The position numbers and the translations under genes were made by a program. This document shows positions 11,456 through 23,630 of a stretch of 64,000 nt of DNA, one piece after another (the stretch's first letter is position 1; each line of letters begins with the position of its first letter). The stretch covers positions 8,040,501-8,104,500 of the forward strand of contig CANTUV010000022.1 of NCBI GenBank assembly GCA_947685225.1. The letters are read 5' to 3'. The stretch is from Garcia nutans. Taxonomy: Eukaryota > Streptophyta > Magnoliopsida > Malpighiales > Euphorbiaceae. The notes beneath the pieces are model-generated. The model ran no database searches and was not told where the DNA came from. It was given only the letters and a program-made list of their open reading frames with translations.

Positions 11456-13190
11456 CGTTCAAGCATATGCGTAGTTATAAAAAATATATATATATATATA
11501 TATATTTCGATCGTTCATGTTACATTCATTATTATATGGATCTGGTCTTCAGCAATAGTTGCGCGAAGCTTAAATGCAGTTCACTTCTTTCGTTGTAAAG
11601 CATTTTTTTTTTGAAATATTCGTTGTAAATCAATTTTAAAATCAAATAATTCAACGTTAATATAATTATTTAATAGAAACTATATCACTATAAAAAAATA
11701 ATCATATTTTTTTTTGGAAACCATAAATAATCATATCTTTGTGATACATGTGATGAGCAGGGACATAATTTATTTTTTTTCTTAAACTAAGAATTATATC
11801 GAATAACAAATATTCGCAATAACTGGTAGAGAAATAACATATGGTTACCTTTTGAAGCAAAAACTTGCAGAAACTTGAATATCCGCAGACCTCAAGCTAT
11901 TTTCTCTTAAGAAGATTTTGAAATAGCAGCGAAATTTATGTGTGCTAACATTAAGAAATTAAGCTCTCTCTTTATTTATAGTTATATGTGTGTGTATATA
12001 TATGCAGTGGGAGAGACTCCGTATCATGTTTTTGAAAAAATTATATCATAACCATTAAAATTTTAATCATTAAAAAATAAAGAAATAAAAAAATTTAAAA
12101 AGAGATAATGTCAAAAAACTGAATTTTACAGTAAAAAAATAGTTCTATTGATATAAAATAATTTATATATATATATAAAAGAATTTTATTGGTATAAAAT
12201 ATTTTCTTAAAATTAAAATTCTTAAAATCATATTTTATTATCATATTTTATTGATTCTATATTTAGCGTAAAAATAGTAAAACTATTTAATCAGAAAAAT
12301 ATAAAATTAATTTAATGATGCTAAAACCAAGAAAATAAAAACCATCTTGAATACAACCATTAAATTAATTGATCTTAATAATTACGTACTTAAACTTTAA
12401 TTTTATAGTTATTTCAATTTTTTTGAAAGAACATTATCATCTTAATATCCAAATTATTTAATTCTGTTCATATCGAGTAGACTCACTGATAAATAAAGTA
12501 CTTTTCAGTAAATAGTAACTCAATTCGTAAGAATTGAACACTCAATTTTTTATTTAAGAGTTGAGAGTACCAAATCACTCATATAAACCATTTATTGACG
12601 ATAAACATTATTTTTAATAACATATTATAGGATACCATATTATACTAATTCAAACAAAGTTTTAAGTCAGTGCATTTGTTGTACGTGCGGAAAGTAGGCA
12701 TAAAGTTGAAGCTACAAGCTAGTCTCCGGAAAGTGTAACCCAAACCAAATTAGAAAAAACTTTAATAAGCTGCACAATTAGACCTTCATCTCTTCATCAG
12801 ATAATATTTCAATTGAACTTGAAATATGTAAATATATTTATTTAATTTCATTAAATTTCTATCTTGAACAAGTAATTCACTAATTGTATGTAATGCCAGT
12901 AATTTTTACTAAATATAATTAAATACATAAATTGAAAAGGTTAAGTGACATGTAGAAGGAAAAAATAGCTAATGTATATGTAAAATATAAATAAAATATA
13001 CATAATAATATATAAATGTCACTAAAAAATAAAAAAGTCAAAAAGTAAAAAGTAAAAAATTTAAAGTAAAAGGTAAAAAGGTTAAAAAATTAAATCAAAA
13101 TTAAAATTTTTCGGTGAAAGATAAAATTATAATTATTAATAATTAATTATTCAAATATATATATATATATATATTGTTAAGAATTAAAGA
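11456..13190. other. AT-rich region without a recognisable gene
   Basis: No coding similarity on either strand. Low-complexity tracts include (AT)n at about 11484-11506, near 12166-12176 and at 13155-13175, and A-rich repetition of AAAGTAAAA-type words at 13025-13100. Nothing else stands out. Confidence 0.4.
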
Positions 13191-13199
13191 AGAAATAAA

Positions 13200-15010
13200 A
13201 CTTAAAACACAATTTCCATTATCTTCTTCTTCTCTCCCCTTTAGGCCAAGTTCACCATGAAAGCTCAAGGAGGCTTTTGCGTCTTCTATACACCAAGTTT
13301 TGCAAGGATTTTTAAGGATTGAATAAAGTTTTGATCAAATCTCAAGTAATTAGTAAGTTCTCTTTTGAATTTAAGAAAGTTTCTTAAAAATTCTAAATAT
13401 GTTAATTTTTAATTTTGAATGAGGCTTGAATATTGTTTAAATGATATGAAATAATGTTATTTTGATGTGGAAGTAAAAATTTTATGGCTGGATGATTGAT
13501 TTGAATATGTTTAGTAGAAGTCTGGATAAGGTAGTAAGAGATTTAGGGTTTTTATGGTGAGTCTAGGTAGAATTGAAGTAAATTGTATTTAAATGGTTAA
13601 ATTGTATTAGAATAAGATTCTAATGATAACATTGAACTTAAAACTTGAATTAGAATTCGTTAGAATAAAATTCCATAATTAAAGTGCATTAGGACAAATG
13701 TTGAAAATTTGGTAGAAACGATATATTTTAAGTATATGTTGTTAAAATGAGTATAATAATATTTCTAATGGTTTATTTAAACTCACAATTTGGATAGGAG
13801 TTAAGTAGAATCAAGTTGCCTAATAAAAGTAGTGAAGGGAATTTGGTGAAAGTAGAGTTGGAAGGAAGATTTCTCTTGGATTTTGGCATTTTAGAGGTTT
13901 ATACATACCTTGATGTTTTATACTTTAATTACATTTGGATTAGGATAACACATTGTAATTTCATGACAGTGTTATACTATGTTAATTTTAATATCCATAT
14001 ATATAGTACATTGCTTGACATTAAAGTGTATTGATGCTTGCTAAATTTGATGATAAGCTATTGAATTATGCCAAGTATTAATATTATATGCAAATTGTGA
14101 AAACTATGAAATGTGCATTAGTAATATGGAGAATAGTCTCATTGTAATTAGGATTAAGTCTTAAGTATCTTATGAATGAAAAAATGAGAAATGAATAAAG
14201 AATATGGAAAACGTGGAAAAGGAATAAATATGATTAAATATGGATAAATAATAAGATGCATGTTACTTTATTAAATATCTAGCTCTAGGAAGTTATATTT
14301 AGTATTGTTTGGCATACCATACGCCTTTGGGGCAAGACACACTTGTGTCATAGTTATGATTACGCCACTGGTGACATACACCGATGTTACAGTTATGATT
14401 ACGCATTCGGGCAAGACAGACATGTGTCATTAGGAGACGTGCCATCAGGCGATATTTGATATTTAGATTTTCTGTGTTGAGATAGACCAAAGCAATATTT
14501 CTGAAACTAGATTATTATATAAGGATTTTGGGACCCAATGTATTTTGGTGATTATGACTTGATGATGAATCATTTAAATCTATTTTGCATGATATTGGAG
14601 CATAAAGCATTTTTAAGAATTTTTATTTATATTATCAATTATTGTTATCGAGGTATGTACTATTAAGTTAATAGCTTAGCACAATTGAATTTTATCGTGC
14701 AGTTGATAAGGTAGACTCAGAGGGCTCTGCTAGATCTGACCAGGTCTAGGTTTTGAAATTTTATACTAGAAGTTTATCAGCTTGCCACCCGACCAGGGCC
14801 ACTGCATATCATGTAGATATAGTTGTTTTGGTTAATTGTATTATATTTGTATAAGTTATATAAAATTTTTGTAATTTTAATGTTGAATTAAATGTTTTGA
14901 GTGTTGAGATGGAATGTATGTGCTGTTGAGTATATTTGAAAGAAGATTTTGGAGTGTGAAAATGGAAATATATATATATATATATATTGGGAGTGTGCAT
15001 TTTATGCAGA
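13200..15010 (+). repeat. Non-coding, retroelement-like sequence of unknown family
   Basis: More complex than its surroundings but without a supported ORF; the open frame at 13816-14034 has no protein-like features. At 14329-14431 there are short nested direct repeats: GGCAAGACACACTTGTGTCA matched by GGCAAGACAGACATGTGTCA, and GTTATGATTACGC twice. Composition suggests LTR or untranslated retroelement sequence. I found no paired copy in the window, so this is only a guess. A (TA)n tract lies near 14970-14990. Confidence 0.3.
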
Positions 15011-15854
15011 TTGCGTTTTTGCCATTTTGGAAATATCTAATTTATAGATAAAACTTTGATAAATTTTTTTCAGAGATTTTTTTTTAAATTTATATTTTTA
15101 CTAATTAATTAATATGAAAAATATGTTATTTTATTTCCTAAATTATATTTTAAATGTTAAACTATTTTTTATCACATTTAGGAAAATCTTCTAATAATAA
15201 AAATTGTGACATTTTTATATTCTGTATATATATTTTACTTACTCCGTATATATATACTATACGTACATAGTGTATAATAGTGTTAACCTATAACTTCCAA
15301 ATTTCATTTTCACCTTATCACAAAAATATTTTGAGCTCTTATTCTATTTATAGGACGTGATATATTGTTTCAATATTCAAAGAATAATGATAAACCCTTT
15401 ACTGAGTAGCATATTTATTTCTATGTATATTTACTCTGAACTTATTGATTTTTTATAATTTTACTCAATCATTTGAAAATAAGTTATTATATTTTAGATT
15501 AATAAACTTTAACTAATTGTATCTTACAAATAGGCAAAATATCTACTTGATCAACAATAACCATTTTCAAGAGAGTATTAGGAATTCTATAAAATAGAGA
15601 TTAAAGGAGTTGAGATAGATAATAGACAAGATCATTATCTTTAATTGAGTTGAAAATTGTTTGTTAAGGAAACGTTATATGAAATTTTTTCATATATAGC
15701 ATATGTAATCATTAGCAGCGTATTATAGTGTTAGAATATTCATTGAAAATTTACATAAAAATTTGATTTCTAATTTTACTTGATTATTTAAATATACAAA
15801 AAACAATTAATTTAATTGTGACATACGATTCTAATTAAATTTATTAATATGAGG

Positions 15855-16490
15855 TAAAATACCTTTTTTTAGCTATAAAAGAGAGATATATTAAGAGATG
15901 TCTTGACACAAAAGAACATCTAGTCCTTCCGATGACTAACTGACCAATTCAGATTAAGATAATGAGATACAACAGCTTTAGCTAACCAATCAACTGGTTT
16001 GTTACCTTTTTACAAACAAACAAAAATGAGAAAGATCCTATAGATTAGGAAATCTTAATGGATTTTTAGACGAGATTCTATCTCCAAGGAGCAATTGGAT
16101 GGATCTTGTAAGGCTTTGATCAGGACAAGGTTATCACTCTCAAAAATACATCTTTGAAAATTGAGGCTGGCAGCTTTTTGAATGGCTAAGAACATCGCTT
16201 GCGCTTGATTATGTAAGGGAGAGATAAGGAGCATCAAGCATGTCATACCATGAATAAGAAAGCCAAGAGAATCCCTAGCTATTACTGTCATACCAGCTAA
16301 TGAACTTCCCATCCTATAGCTAGCAGCTATATTTATCTTTATCCAACTAGCCGGTGATGGGCACTAATAATTTCTTCTATTAGAATTAAGCCCTATGGAA
16401 ACACTATCTATGCTTGTTACCCTGAACTTTAGAGCGTTGCTAAACTTATTGTACAACGAGCGAGCATTCTGGATAGTTTAATACCTTATT
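15855..16490 (-). mobile_element. 5'-truncated LINE with RNase H domain
   Basis: On the minus strand 16360-15900 reads as the plant LINE-type RNase H-like domain (RVT_3): ...AGMTVIARDSLGFLIHG, then NQAQAMFLAIQKA, then FESDNLVLIKALQDP (the D of ESD is catalytic), and after a stop ...NKPVDWLAKAVV near the C-terminus. The 3' end lies at a short T run near 15866-15872 (poly(A) on the minus strand). Only the 3' ~630 bp is present, as expected for incomplete reverse transcription. Confidence 0.7.
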
Positions 16491-16692
16491 TTATAATAAA
16501 AGGTAAAATTATAAAAAGTAAAAAAAAATTCAAAATATTTCAAATCAATTAACCTTTCTAAATATCCTATGCTCATTTTATAAGTTAAATTATTTTTAGT
16601 GATACCGGCACTTTTAAAATAGTTAGACACTTCAACTACTATTTTATTTCCTATTTTTTTTTTTTTTTCAAGATGTTGCTTGTGGCTGGTGA

Positions 16693-17605
16693 ATTCTAGG
16701 GCTGTAAAATAGTTGAATTTGAATTTGAGCTTAAGCTTTATTTTGAGCTGAGTTCAAAATTGTATCAATTATGCACATATATATTATATATTTCAAGTTT
16801 GAGTTTAAACTCAATTCAATTGAATTTAATGAATTTGTTTCAGTTTTTGTTATAGTAATATAGTAAAATTATTATATTACTATAATTTTATATTCTATAT
16901 AAATTATTAAGTTATTAAATTATTTATATTACTTATATTTTGTACTAAATATTTAGTATATGTTAAGTCATTATATTTTTATAATATTATTAATTAAATA
17001 ATTATTTAATTTTATAATTTGATTATACAAACAAAAAATAAAAAGATTACATGATACAATTTATTCTTTCAAAGTAATAAATTTATTCTTCCAAAATTTT
17101 TAATAATTCATTTACTAATAAATATTGTATTAACAAAAATTTTACTCATTATTAAATAAGTAGCAATATTCGTAATTTAAAAATAAAATATATGAAAAAA
17201 AATCAAATAATAAAGTTTATTGAATAGAATTCTAATGTGACATCAAAATTATTTATTTTATATAATTTAAATTATTTATCACATATAATGTATAATAGTA
17301 AATTATATAAATTAAATTAGTTAAAGAATTAATATATTTATACACATAATTTTATATATAAATTAAATTATGCATATTTTTAATTCAGAATAATATACGA
17401 GCTAGCTTATGAGTCTAACTCATGAGTTTTTTTCGATGAGTCAGCTTATGAGCTAACTAGCCGAATATTTCTTATTTTGAGCTTGATTTATTTAACAAAT
17501 GAACAGCTTGAGCTTAAGCTCGAATAAGTTTTTATCGAGACAATACCCAAATCGAGCTCAAGTAGCTTAGTTCATTTAAGAGTTCTCGACAATTTTTCTT
17601 CCAAT
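16693..17605. repeat. Decayed repeat with GAGCTNAAGCT / TCGAGCTCAAG-rich ends
   Basis: The left part (GGGCTGTAAAATAGTTGAAT, TTGAGCTTAAGC, TTGAGCTGAGTTC) and the right part (GCTTGAGCTTAAGCTCGAAT, ATCGAGCTCAAGTAGC) are rich in the same inverted words around a very AT-rich core. This is the pattern of a common dispersed plant repeat ending in 'GAGCTCGAGC' words. A related but weaker pattern occurs at 41280-41590. No exact ends were defined. Confidence 0.35.
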
Positions 17606-17647
17606 GAGATTATCCAAAATAAACCCAAGCTTTGTTAATTTCTTTTT

Positions 17648-18042
17648 GGCCTAATACATCATTACCTTCATGTATTTATCTATTTTGATTATTTTGCCTA
17701 TTATATTTATATATTTACTACTTTGTCATTTGTATTTTGTCTATTTTATACTAATAAATACTTATATATACACAAATATGAATATTTCACCTCATGTATT
17801 TGTCTATTTTATACTAAACAAATATTCAGATAAAGATAATATTATATATGTATGTAAGTATTTATTTATTTATTTCGTATAAAATATATAAATATAAAAG
17901 GTAAAAGGGTCAATATATATTTATATAAGTGTCTATTGGTACAAAATAGACATGTATAGAGGGATAAAGTGATAAATATATAAATATAGGTAGGAAAGTT
18001 ATCAAAATAGACAAATACATAGAGCTATAGATGTATTGTGAG
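17648..18042. mobile_element. Non-autonomous foldback element, Mutator-like (9-bp target duplication)
   Basis: The element runs from GGCCTAATACATC to GATGTATTGTGAG. The inverted ends match over about 130 bp: left ATGTATTTATCTATTTTGAT, TTATATATTTACTACTTTGTC; right, reverse-complemented, ATGTATTTGTCTATTTTGAT, TTATATATTTATCACTTTATC. A perfect 9-bp direct duplication TTTCTTTTT flanks it (17639-17647 and 18043-18051). Long inverted ends with a 9-bp duplication fit a MULE-derived element. The open frame at 17670-17882 is only this inverted repeat. Confidence 0.75.
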
Positions 18043-18333
18043 TTTCTTTTTTATGAAGACTTGGAATCCATAACTGACCACCAAAGTTTTCCATCTCCTA
18101 CCATCAATCTTAATTAGCAAAAACTTAAATGAGGTTAAAGAATATTGAAGGGTGGGCGAAAAATAATTTGGCTTTTATTATTTAAATGCGTAGTCTATTT
18201 TGAAGCTTTAAAGAAAATTGTTATTTTTCTTTAGCAATATCCATTTTTAGAGCTGTAATTGCTTTTGTTTTTAGATGATAATTTTTCTTAATTCAGCGGT
18301 GAAGCCGCTTTTTAGAGAAGCAGGCATTCTCTT

Positions 18334-18364
<31 letters not shown>

Positions 18365-18370
<6 letters not shown>

Positions 18371-18790
18371 TTATTTATTCTTCTTTAAAAATTTAAATTG
18401 CTTCACGTTTCTTAGTTTATGCAAAAAGCCAAAGAAAACAAATCGTAATAAACTATTTTTTTCTAAGTAAATATGTTTCTCTTTTGAAAAAAAAGAAAGA
18501 AAGAAATTGGGGAAAGGAACAAACTCTTTAACCAAATTAATTTGAAGTCATCCAAAGAATCAAGGAACTAAAATAAATTGAAAATACAGTAAAAAAGGAA
18601 GGAAAATTAAAAGATTAGAATATTTTTTTTTAAATTAGTTTTTATTTTTTAATTTCTTCTTTTTTACATTTAATTTTTATTTTAGATATTGTGTGATGGT
18701 TTTTACTTCAATTATTTTTAAGAAATTATATCCATGATTTAATTTTTTTCTCTTTATTTTATTTCTTATGTATCATCATGTAAATTTAAT
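18365..18790. repeat. Dispersed repeat, copy 2 (partner at 3385-3740)
   Basis: Direct-orientation relative of 3385-3740, ending at the same TATGTATCATCATGTAAATT-type sequence. A (TA)n tract at about 18339-18362 precedes it. The LINE-flanking repeat begins directly after it. Confidence 0.5.
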
Positions 18791-19069
18791 TGTTTGTACA
18801 CATATATATTTTTGGTAATTTTTCTTTTGACAAATGAAAATGATTTATTAATAGATTAACAAATTTCAAAAGAGTGACTGTATAAAACATATAATGAGTA
18901 CTGAAAGGGACAATCAAAAACGAAGTCAAGACTTCTAAGAAAAATTTAATCCCTTCTTTTAGAGTTTTGATTTTGCCCACTATCGGTATTCATAAAAACC
19001 TTTGTGAAGGAATAATAGAGTCGCAACAATTATGAAGCCTTTGTTTTTGTTCAATGATTTATTTTTCTT
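18785..19069. repeat. Long direct repeat, left copy, flanking a LINE
   Basis: Nearly the same as 22424-22719: for instance AAATGAAAATGATTTATTAA, AGAGTGACTGTATAAAACAT and TTTAATCCCTTCTTTTAGAG occur in both. By eye, about 18 differences over 250 aligned bases. It abuts the 3' end of the LINE. Its left border (TTTTGGTAATTTTTCTTTTG) resembles the poly(T) edge of an older minus-strand LINE tail. Confidence 0.8.
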
Positions 19070-20408
19070 TTCTTTTCTTTTTTATAATAAAAGATCATTT
19101 CATAAATTCAAGTAGTGGAAACATTAAGATATCCTTGAATCTCTTAAGGAAACTGCTCAATCCAAACCCAGTCCTCACTTGATTCAGGTACAAACTTTTC
19201 TAGTTCATGAGTTACAATATTACATGTTCTAGGAATAAAAGACCACTTGTAAGTGGTAAATGTTTAGCTAAATTAAGGCATTCTTAAACAAGCATTCCCA
19301 ATTCATTACGCAACACTACCTTTCCTTACAAGAGATCAATAATAAGTTTGCAATCAGATTCTGCAATTATATTTGAGAAAGAAAGTTCTAGTGCAAGTTG
19401 AAGACTATATCGCATTGCTTGAGTTTCAGTAATTGCCGGATCAGCTTCTGCTTGAATGGAGCGATGAGAAGCTGCTAGCACTTGTCCTTGGCTGCCACAA
19501 TATACAACACCATATCCAATGAAGTGTCTTTCTAGACTTCCAGCATCACGTTCATCTTGATTAAGCCTTCAGCGGGTGGTTCCCAGTAATTCAGTCTTAT
19601 TGCGGGTGTAAGAGAAGACTTCTTCCTTCCATTGGCATCCAGTAGGTTACTCATCTCTTCAACCATTGAGTTTGATTTCAGTACAATGCTCTGCACTTGA
19701 ACTGCCACATTCTAGAATAAAAATTTATTTCATTGCTGCTAGATGAAATAACAGGTTATAACCATTCGTGCAGCTTGTTCTTGAGAGCATGAGTGCAAAA
19801 TATTGGCAAACCAAGCTCTAAATTAGGAGCTTTCCAATGCTTGAACACAAGGAAGGCCCGTGTGCTGCCATATGTCTTGAAATACACAATAGTCCCTACA
19901 TAAATGAATAATAGATTCACAATTAAGGCAGAAGGGCACCTTACAGTTACATCATTCATTCTTCTGTGCAGATTCCATCGAGTTAGGAGGATATCCAAAG
20001 CTACTCGCTATATGAAATTTATAATTATAGGTGGAGCTCTTAATTTCCATATAGCTTTTCAAAAGCCAATCCACACATTTTGAGATGAGGAAGCTCGGTC
20101 CTGATTTTGTTTTGCAGTAAAGCATGGTTTCTAGCCACTCTTGACAATATGGTTTTCTAATGAATGGTAGTGCTATAGGAGTTTATCATTTCCATTTAAG
20201 CTTTCCAATGGGATTAGATTTGTCTAGCATCCACAAGCAGGAAGATTGAGTTAATGACTCCCCAATTCCAGGAGCTTGTTTCCTCATCAATAAACTCAGA
20301 AATAGTAGCCTCCATAGGTAGACTATTGGGGCGAGTTACAATCTTAAAGATACAAGGTTCGGGAATCAATCTATCATTCCATATAAAGCTTGATCGACCA
20401 TTTATAAT

Positions 20409-20690
20409 TCAAATTATTGTGCCTTGCCGCAATACTTCTCTACCATATAATATGCTTCTCCATGTGAAGCTAGATCCTAGACCCAAAGAGGCTTGCATGA
20501 AATCAAGGTTTGGATAATATTTAGCTTTTAGCACCCTTGCTATAAGAGATTCAGGATTTGTGATTAGTCGCCACCCTTGATTGGCTAAAAGTGCCTTATT
20601 GAAGCTCTCAAAATCCCTAAACCCTAAACCGCCTTCTTCCTTTGGCTTGCATAGTTCATCCCAAAGACCACAGGTGTAGACACCTTCCAT
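20409..20690 (-). pseudogene. LINE RT downstream (zf-RVT-associated) segment
   Basis: This reading has the conserved plant LINE segment with LCKPKEEGGLGFRDFESFNK, ALLANQGWRLI and LKAKYYP...ASLG...TWRSIL. It normally lies between the RT thumb and the zinc-binding domain. A further piece at 19998-19756 continues towards the zinc-binding domain, and 19560-19290 holds the RNase H core (AESDCKLIIDLL). Confidence 0.75.
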
Positions 20691-21041
20691 GGACTTTCTA
20701 GATCCACCAAAAATGACTCACAATACTTCTTAGATCATGGCACACCCCCACATGAATCTTGAAACACTGCATGACATAAGTTGGTATGGCTTGAGCCATA
20801 GTTTTTATAAGGACATCTCTCCCAGCCCATGAAAGTAGCTTCTCTTTCCATCCATTTAATTTGGAACATAATCTATACTTGAGCCTCTGGAAAATTTACT
20901 TCTTCGATCGACCAACAATAGTTGGCAAACCAAGGTAGAGAGTATGGCTATCCGTTTGTCAAACTCTCAAAAGATTAATAATTCTAAACTTCACTTCTTC
21001 ATCCACATTTCATCCAAATAAAACCTCAAATTTATGCATGT

Positions 21042-21768
21042 TTACTTTTTATCCAATATCCATTCATATTTCTCCAAAATGTTCTTAATAATTTCCACTT
21101 CTGATACAATCACCTGCGAAAAAATTATACAATCATCAGCAAACATTAAATGTGAGATCATTGGAGCTCTATTACATATTTTAATGCCATGAATTTTATT
21201 GCCCCTCACCACTTCATTCAACAAGCCTGTTAGCCCTTTGGTACGCAAAAGAAACAAGTATGGAGAGAGTGGGTGTCCCTGCCTTAAACCTCTAGAAGGA
21301 ATAATATTGTCACATTGCTCCCCATTAATCAAAATTGAATAAGAAGATAAAGTAATGAACCTCATAATAGTGTCGATCCAGAATCCAAGTTTGGTCATTA
21401 CAGCTCTTAAGAAAGTCCATTCAACTCGGTTGTATGCCTTGGCCATTAAGCTCATGTGTTTCCTCCGATTGTTCCCTGCGGTTCTCATGCTGTGGAATAC
21501 TTCATAGGCTATCAGGATGTTGTCTGAAATCAATCTCCCTAGTACAAATGCACTTTTGTGTTATATCAATGACCTACCCTAGTACGCCTTTTAATTTATT
21601 TGCTAACACCTTGGTGGCAATACGACAAATCACATTTGAAAGACTGATGGGTCTAAATTCTGCTACAGTACTTGGGCTTTTTACTTTGGGGATAAGACAA
21701 ATATTGGTGTGATTAAAGCCTAAAGGGAAATGATTACTTGTCAGAATTCCTTTGATCACTTGGACCAC
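21042..21768 (-). pseudogene. LINE reverse transcriptase core
   Basis: Clear L1 RT motifs on the minus strand: NICLIPKVKSPSTVAEFRPI with SLSNVICRIATKVLANKLK (21768-21574), then, in another frame, a degenerate palm segment KAYNRVEWTFLRAVMTKLGF, GLRQGHPLSPYLFLL and HLMFADDCIIFSQ (21533-21042). The FADD catalytic pair is present, but the first palm motif, usually AYDRVEW, has Asn for the catalytic Asp. A frame break separates the two parts. Confidence 0.85.
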
Positions 21769-22423
21769 ATCGCTACCAACTATAGTCCAGAACTATTGAA
21801 AGAATGCCGGTGAGAAACCATTTGGCTCGGGTGCTTTAATGGGTTGTGTCATTTTGAGTGCTTAATAAATTTCTTCACTAGTGAATTCTTTTTCTAGATC
21901 TGCTTTCATTTCGATAGTGACTTTAGGGGAGATGAAATTAAGATTTGAGTTTAACACTTCATTTCAATTTGTTTAAAAATGTTTTCCATAGAAGCTGATG
22001 ATGTGATTTTCCAAGGCTTTCCCCGATAATTCTCGTCCATCTGTATCCATAAGGCTGCGTATGATATTATTCTTTTTTTCTTTTTGTAGCCATGACATGA
22101 AAATATCTGGTATTGTGATCCCCTTTTGCTAACCATTAGGTGTTTGCTCTTTATTTTCATATGGTCTCTTCTATTATCTTCAGATTATTGAGCTCCCTTT
22201 TAATGAACTTCTCTCCTCCATAATATTTCTGTCAGAGGATGATTCTAACTCCTTAAGTCATGCAATTATTCCTTTGCATTTGAGGTTGAAATTGCCAAAA
22301 TTATTTAGTCCCCATTCCTTCAACACAGAGCTGCATTTTTCCACTTTGAATACCCATGGAACCCCATCAGAGCAAGCCATGAAGCACGGACCACTTCCCC
22401 CAGTTCTGGACTCATGAGCCATA

Positions 22424-22719
22424 TAATTTAATGGTTGGTACATATATATATATATATATTTTTTTTTGGTAAATTTTCTTTTGACAAATGAAAATGATTT
22501 ATTAATAGATTAACAAATTTCAAAAGAGTGACTGTATAAAACATATAATGAGTATTGAAAGGGACAATCAAGAACGAAGTCAAGACTTCTAAGAAAAATT
22601 TAATCCCTTCTTTTAGAGTTTTGACTTCACCCACTATTTGCATTCATAAAAACCTTTGTGAAGGAGTAATAGACTCACAACAATTATGAAGCCTCTGCTT
22701 TTTTTCGGTGTTTTATTTT
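22424..22719. repeat. Long direct repeat, right copy, flanking a LINE
   Basis: Right-hand partner of 18785-19069, same orientation, lying directly at the truncated 5' end of the LINE. It carries an extra (AT)n tract at 22442-22460. The pair behaves like an exceptionally long target-site duplication, although recombination could also make it. Confidence 0.8.
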
Positions 22720-22721
22720 TC

Positions 22722-23630
22722 TCTTAGTCAAATATCTAAATAAGCTTCTCAAATATTATCATTGTCTCGAATCAACCCTTAATTTTGTTTAATCAAATAT
22801 GCTTTTATTTTTTTATATGTAAAAAATGCGTTATTTAGACACTTGCTGTTCATAAAAGAAACTTTCCATTAATAAATGTTGAGGTGGCATTGTGAGACTT
22901 ATTTATTTTATATATTTTTAAAAAATAATTAAAAATGATTTTTTAAGATAATTAAATATATATATATATGTTTAAAAATATATAGTAAATAATAATTTAT
23001 GTCATATTATAAAAATATAAATTTCATAATCTACATTGTATTTTTAAAAAATCAAAATTATAAATAATAATTTTTTATTGAAATATTAATTTCTATCTCA
23101 TAAAAGAAATTTCATAACTTTTATTTAGGATTTGATATTCTTTAAATTTTGATTTTTTTTATAAATTGCAAAACTATGATAAGTAGAATATAATTATTTT
23201 TTTGACTTAGTCATAAAATGAAAAATATTTTTCTAATTTCTAAATACTTTTAATTTTGATAAAAATAATTTTTTCTTATTAGAAAATTTTAACATATATT
23301 AATTTTTATTTTTATTCTATATTATTTAATATTTACTTTAATATCTTTAATATTTTTAATTATATAAAAATATTTTTATTTTTAATTATTTTAAAATATG
23401 TTTTTTTAATATTTTAAATTATTTTAAAAATGTAAAATGAATAAATGGGTCTCATAATGTCATCTTGGCCTTTTTTTACTGTAAGTAAATTTTTTTAACA
23501 TCAAAAGTCTAAATAGTCCATTTTTAACAAAAAAAAATAAATAAATAAAAGATGCATTTGATTAAAAAGAACATTAAAAAATTGAATCAAAACAGTGATA
23601 ATACTTGAGAAATGTTTTTGAACCTTGCTA
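22722..23630. mobile_element. Non-autonomous element with ~200-bp inverted ends (Mutator-like)
   Basis: The left end (TCTCAAATATTATCATTGTC, TTTAATCAAATATGCTTTTA, GCATTGTGAGACTTATTTAT) is matched by the reverse complement of the right end (TCTCAAGTATTATCACTGTT, TTTAATCAAATGCATCTTTT, ACATTATGAGACCCATTTAT). The inverted ends are about 200 bp with many substitutions. The ~450-bp middle is AT-rich and non-coding. Exact ends and target duplication are uncertain. Confidence 0.65.

Larger units (their letters stand above)
19070..22424 (-). mobile_element. 5'-truncated L1-type LINE, decayed
   Basis: Minus-strand LINE of ~3.35 kb. In order on that strand: endonuclease/RT linker (about 22430-22260), RT (about 22000-21040), thumb/connection part (21000-20410), zinc-binding RT-associated domain (about 20000-19750) and RNase H (about 19560-19150). 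The 3' end is marked by a T-rich run near 19070-19090. ORF1 and most of the endonuclease are missing. Many stops and frame shifts show that it is dead. Confidence 0.85.

Noticed and set aside
14329..14431. Possible CRISPR-like or tandem array
   Set aside because: Only two copies of short nested repeats, no regular spacing, in a plant nuclear context.
17670..17882. 70-residue Ile/Tyr-rich ORF
   Set aside because: It is the translated inverted repeat of a foldback element.
20254..20517. Plus-strand 87-residue ORF
   Set aside because: Antisense of the LINE coding sequence.
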